Assembly: GCF_001457455.1 (NCBI RefSeq)
Contig: NZ_LN831026.1
Coordinates: forward strand, 186,001 to 250,000
DNA: 64,000 nucleotides
Direction of reading: 5' to 3'
From: Corynebacterium diphtheriae
Lineage (GTDB): Bacteria > Actinomycetota > Actinomycetes > Mycobacteriales > Mycobacteriaceae
The translations under genes and the position numbers were made by a program. Of the stretch, positions 63,737 to 64,000 are shown piece by piece (the stretch's first letter is position 1; each line of letters opens with the position of its first letter). The notes beneath the pieces are model-generated. The model was given only the letters and a program-made list of their open reading frames with translations, did no database searches and was not told the DNA's origin.

Positions 63737-64000
63737 TTAAAGGGCATAGCCTTGCATGATCCATGTCATGGGAATGATGCTGAAAAACAGTCCCTGCATT
63801 TCGCGTTCCCACAATAGACCGATGGAACCGTCGGGAAGCTGGGTCATGCACTGATACACGTAGTGTCGAGGATTAAACACGCGATTGTGCTGCCAAGAGG
63901 CGCCGTCGTTAGTAGACATGCGGAGCACACCGCGCCCACGAAACGGCAACAATTGGGAGGCGTTGGCAAAGATGATGCCATCGGGGTTGGTCACGCGCAG
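63737..64000 (-). CDS. Exo-alpha-sialidase (BNR repeat), C-terminal part
   Basis: The frame runs from the right edge of the window to the stop at 63737-63739, giving the last 87 codons. An Asp-box STNDGASWQ is followed by VYQCMTQLPDGSIGLLWERE, closely resembling the end of bacterial sialidases (S-x-D-x-G-x-x-W, then the catalytic E/Y strand). The C. diphtheriae complex is known to have secreted sialidases that release sialic acid from host glycans. It is 86 bp from the OPT start and on the same strand, so an operon is possible. The catalytic Arg triad and any signal peptide are outside. Confidence 0.75.
   Translation of the reverse strand: MRVTNPDGIIFANASQLLPFRGRGVLRMSTNDGASWQHNRVFNPRHYVYQCMTQLPDGSIGLLWEREMQGLFFSIIPMTWIMQGYAL

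Overview
The window comes from a member of the Corynebacterium diphtheriae complex (C. diphtheriae, C. ulcerans or a close relative). Evidence is the core gene order shared with C. glutamicum and in part with mycobacteria: lysC-asd ... sigC-katA, ponA-whcA, glxR-nth-thioredoxin-Nudix-serine protease, HAD hydrolase-6C RNA-ssd-tad genes-DEAH helicase-cspA-topA. Moderate GC content and typical corynebacterial protein sequences agree. Species was not tested by any search.

Layout. 1-1192: the end of a polytopic membrane protein and a DMT transporter. 1383-3728: lysC-asd, the first steps of the aspartate pathway. 3729-11403: an accessory low-GC island at the asd/sigC junction. It starts with a decayed IS3-type transposase and carries a sortase-assembled pilus operon: a large tip pilin split by a frameshift in an A7 tract, a major pilin, two class C sortases and a small anchor pilin. 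11408-13640: sigC and katA, divergent, with an inverted repeat and a good promoter between them. 13630-20301: an AfuABC/FbpABC-like ABC importer, a UhpT/GlpT-type organophosphate antiporter and a two-component system whose kinase has almost no sensor domain. Together these look like a sugar-phosphate uptake and sensing locus. 20446-26258: a complete mrpA(B)CDEFG Na+/H+ antiporter operon. 26428-29025: a YhgE/Pip-like membrane protein, an AbiEi/DUF559-type protein lying between two copies of an 87-bp hairpin repeat, and tRNA-Pro(CGG).

29099-42590 is mainly core: metallophosphoesterase, YqeY, bifunctional PBP, WhcA, RidA, an MBL-fold hydrolase, GlxR, endonuclease III, a TlpA-like thioredoxin, a Nudix hydrolase, a MarP-like protease, hydrolases and a holin-like membrane protein. 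42591-50124: 6C small RNA, two perfect DnaA boxes, ssd, a compact Tad/Flp pilus operon, a DEAH helicase and cspA. 50298-56108: a tightly coupled five-gene operon with two ABC ATPases, an MFS transporter, a lipoprotein binding protein and a fused two-domain permease of the peptide/nickel/metallophore class. 56086-61195: an SDR-DUF2867 protein, topA and a PAP2 phosphatase. The right end holds a third 87-bp repeat, a gene remnant, an OPT-family transporter and the 3' end of a probable sialidase gene.

The most interesting items are the frameshifted, possibly phase-variable pilus tip; the sugar-phosphate/two-component locus with its tandem GGTAAC operators, echoed upstream of mrp; the 87-bp hairpin repeat family; an 80-nt element with a perfect 22-bp inverted repeat; the DnaA-box pair beside 6C RNA; and the ABC+MFS operon. 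Gene functions rest on recognising motifs and gene order by eye. No database search was run.
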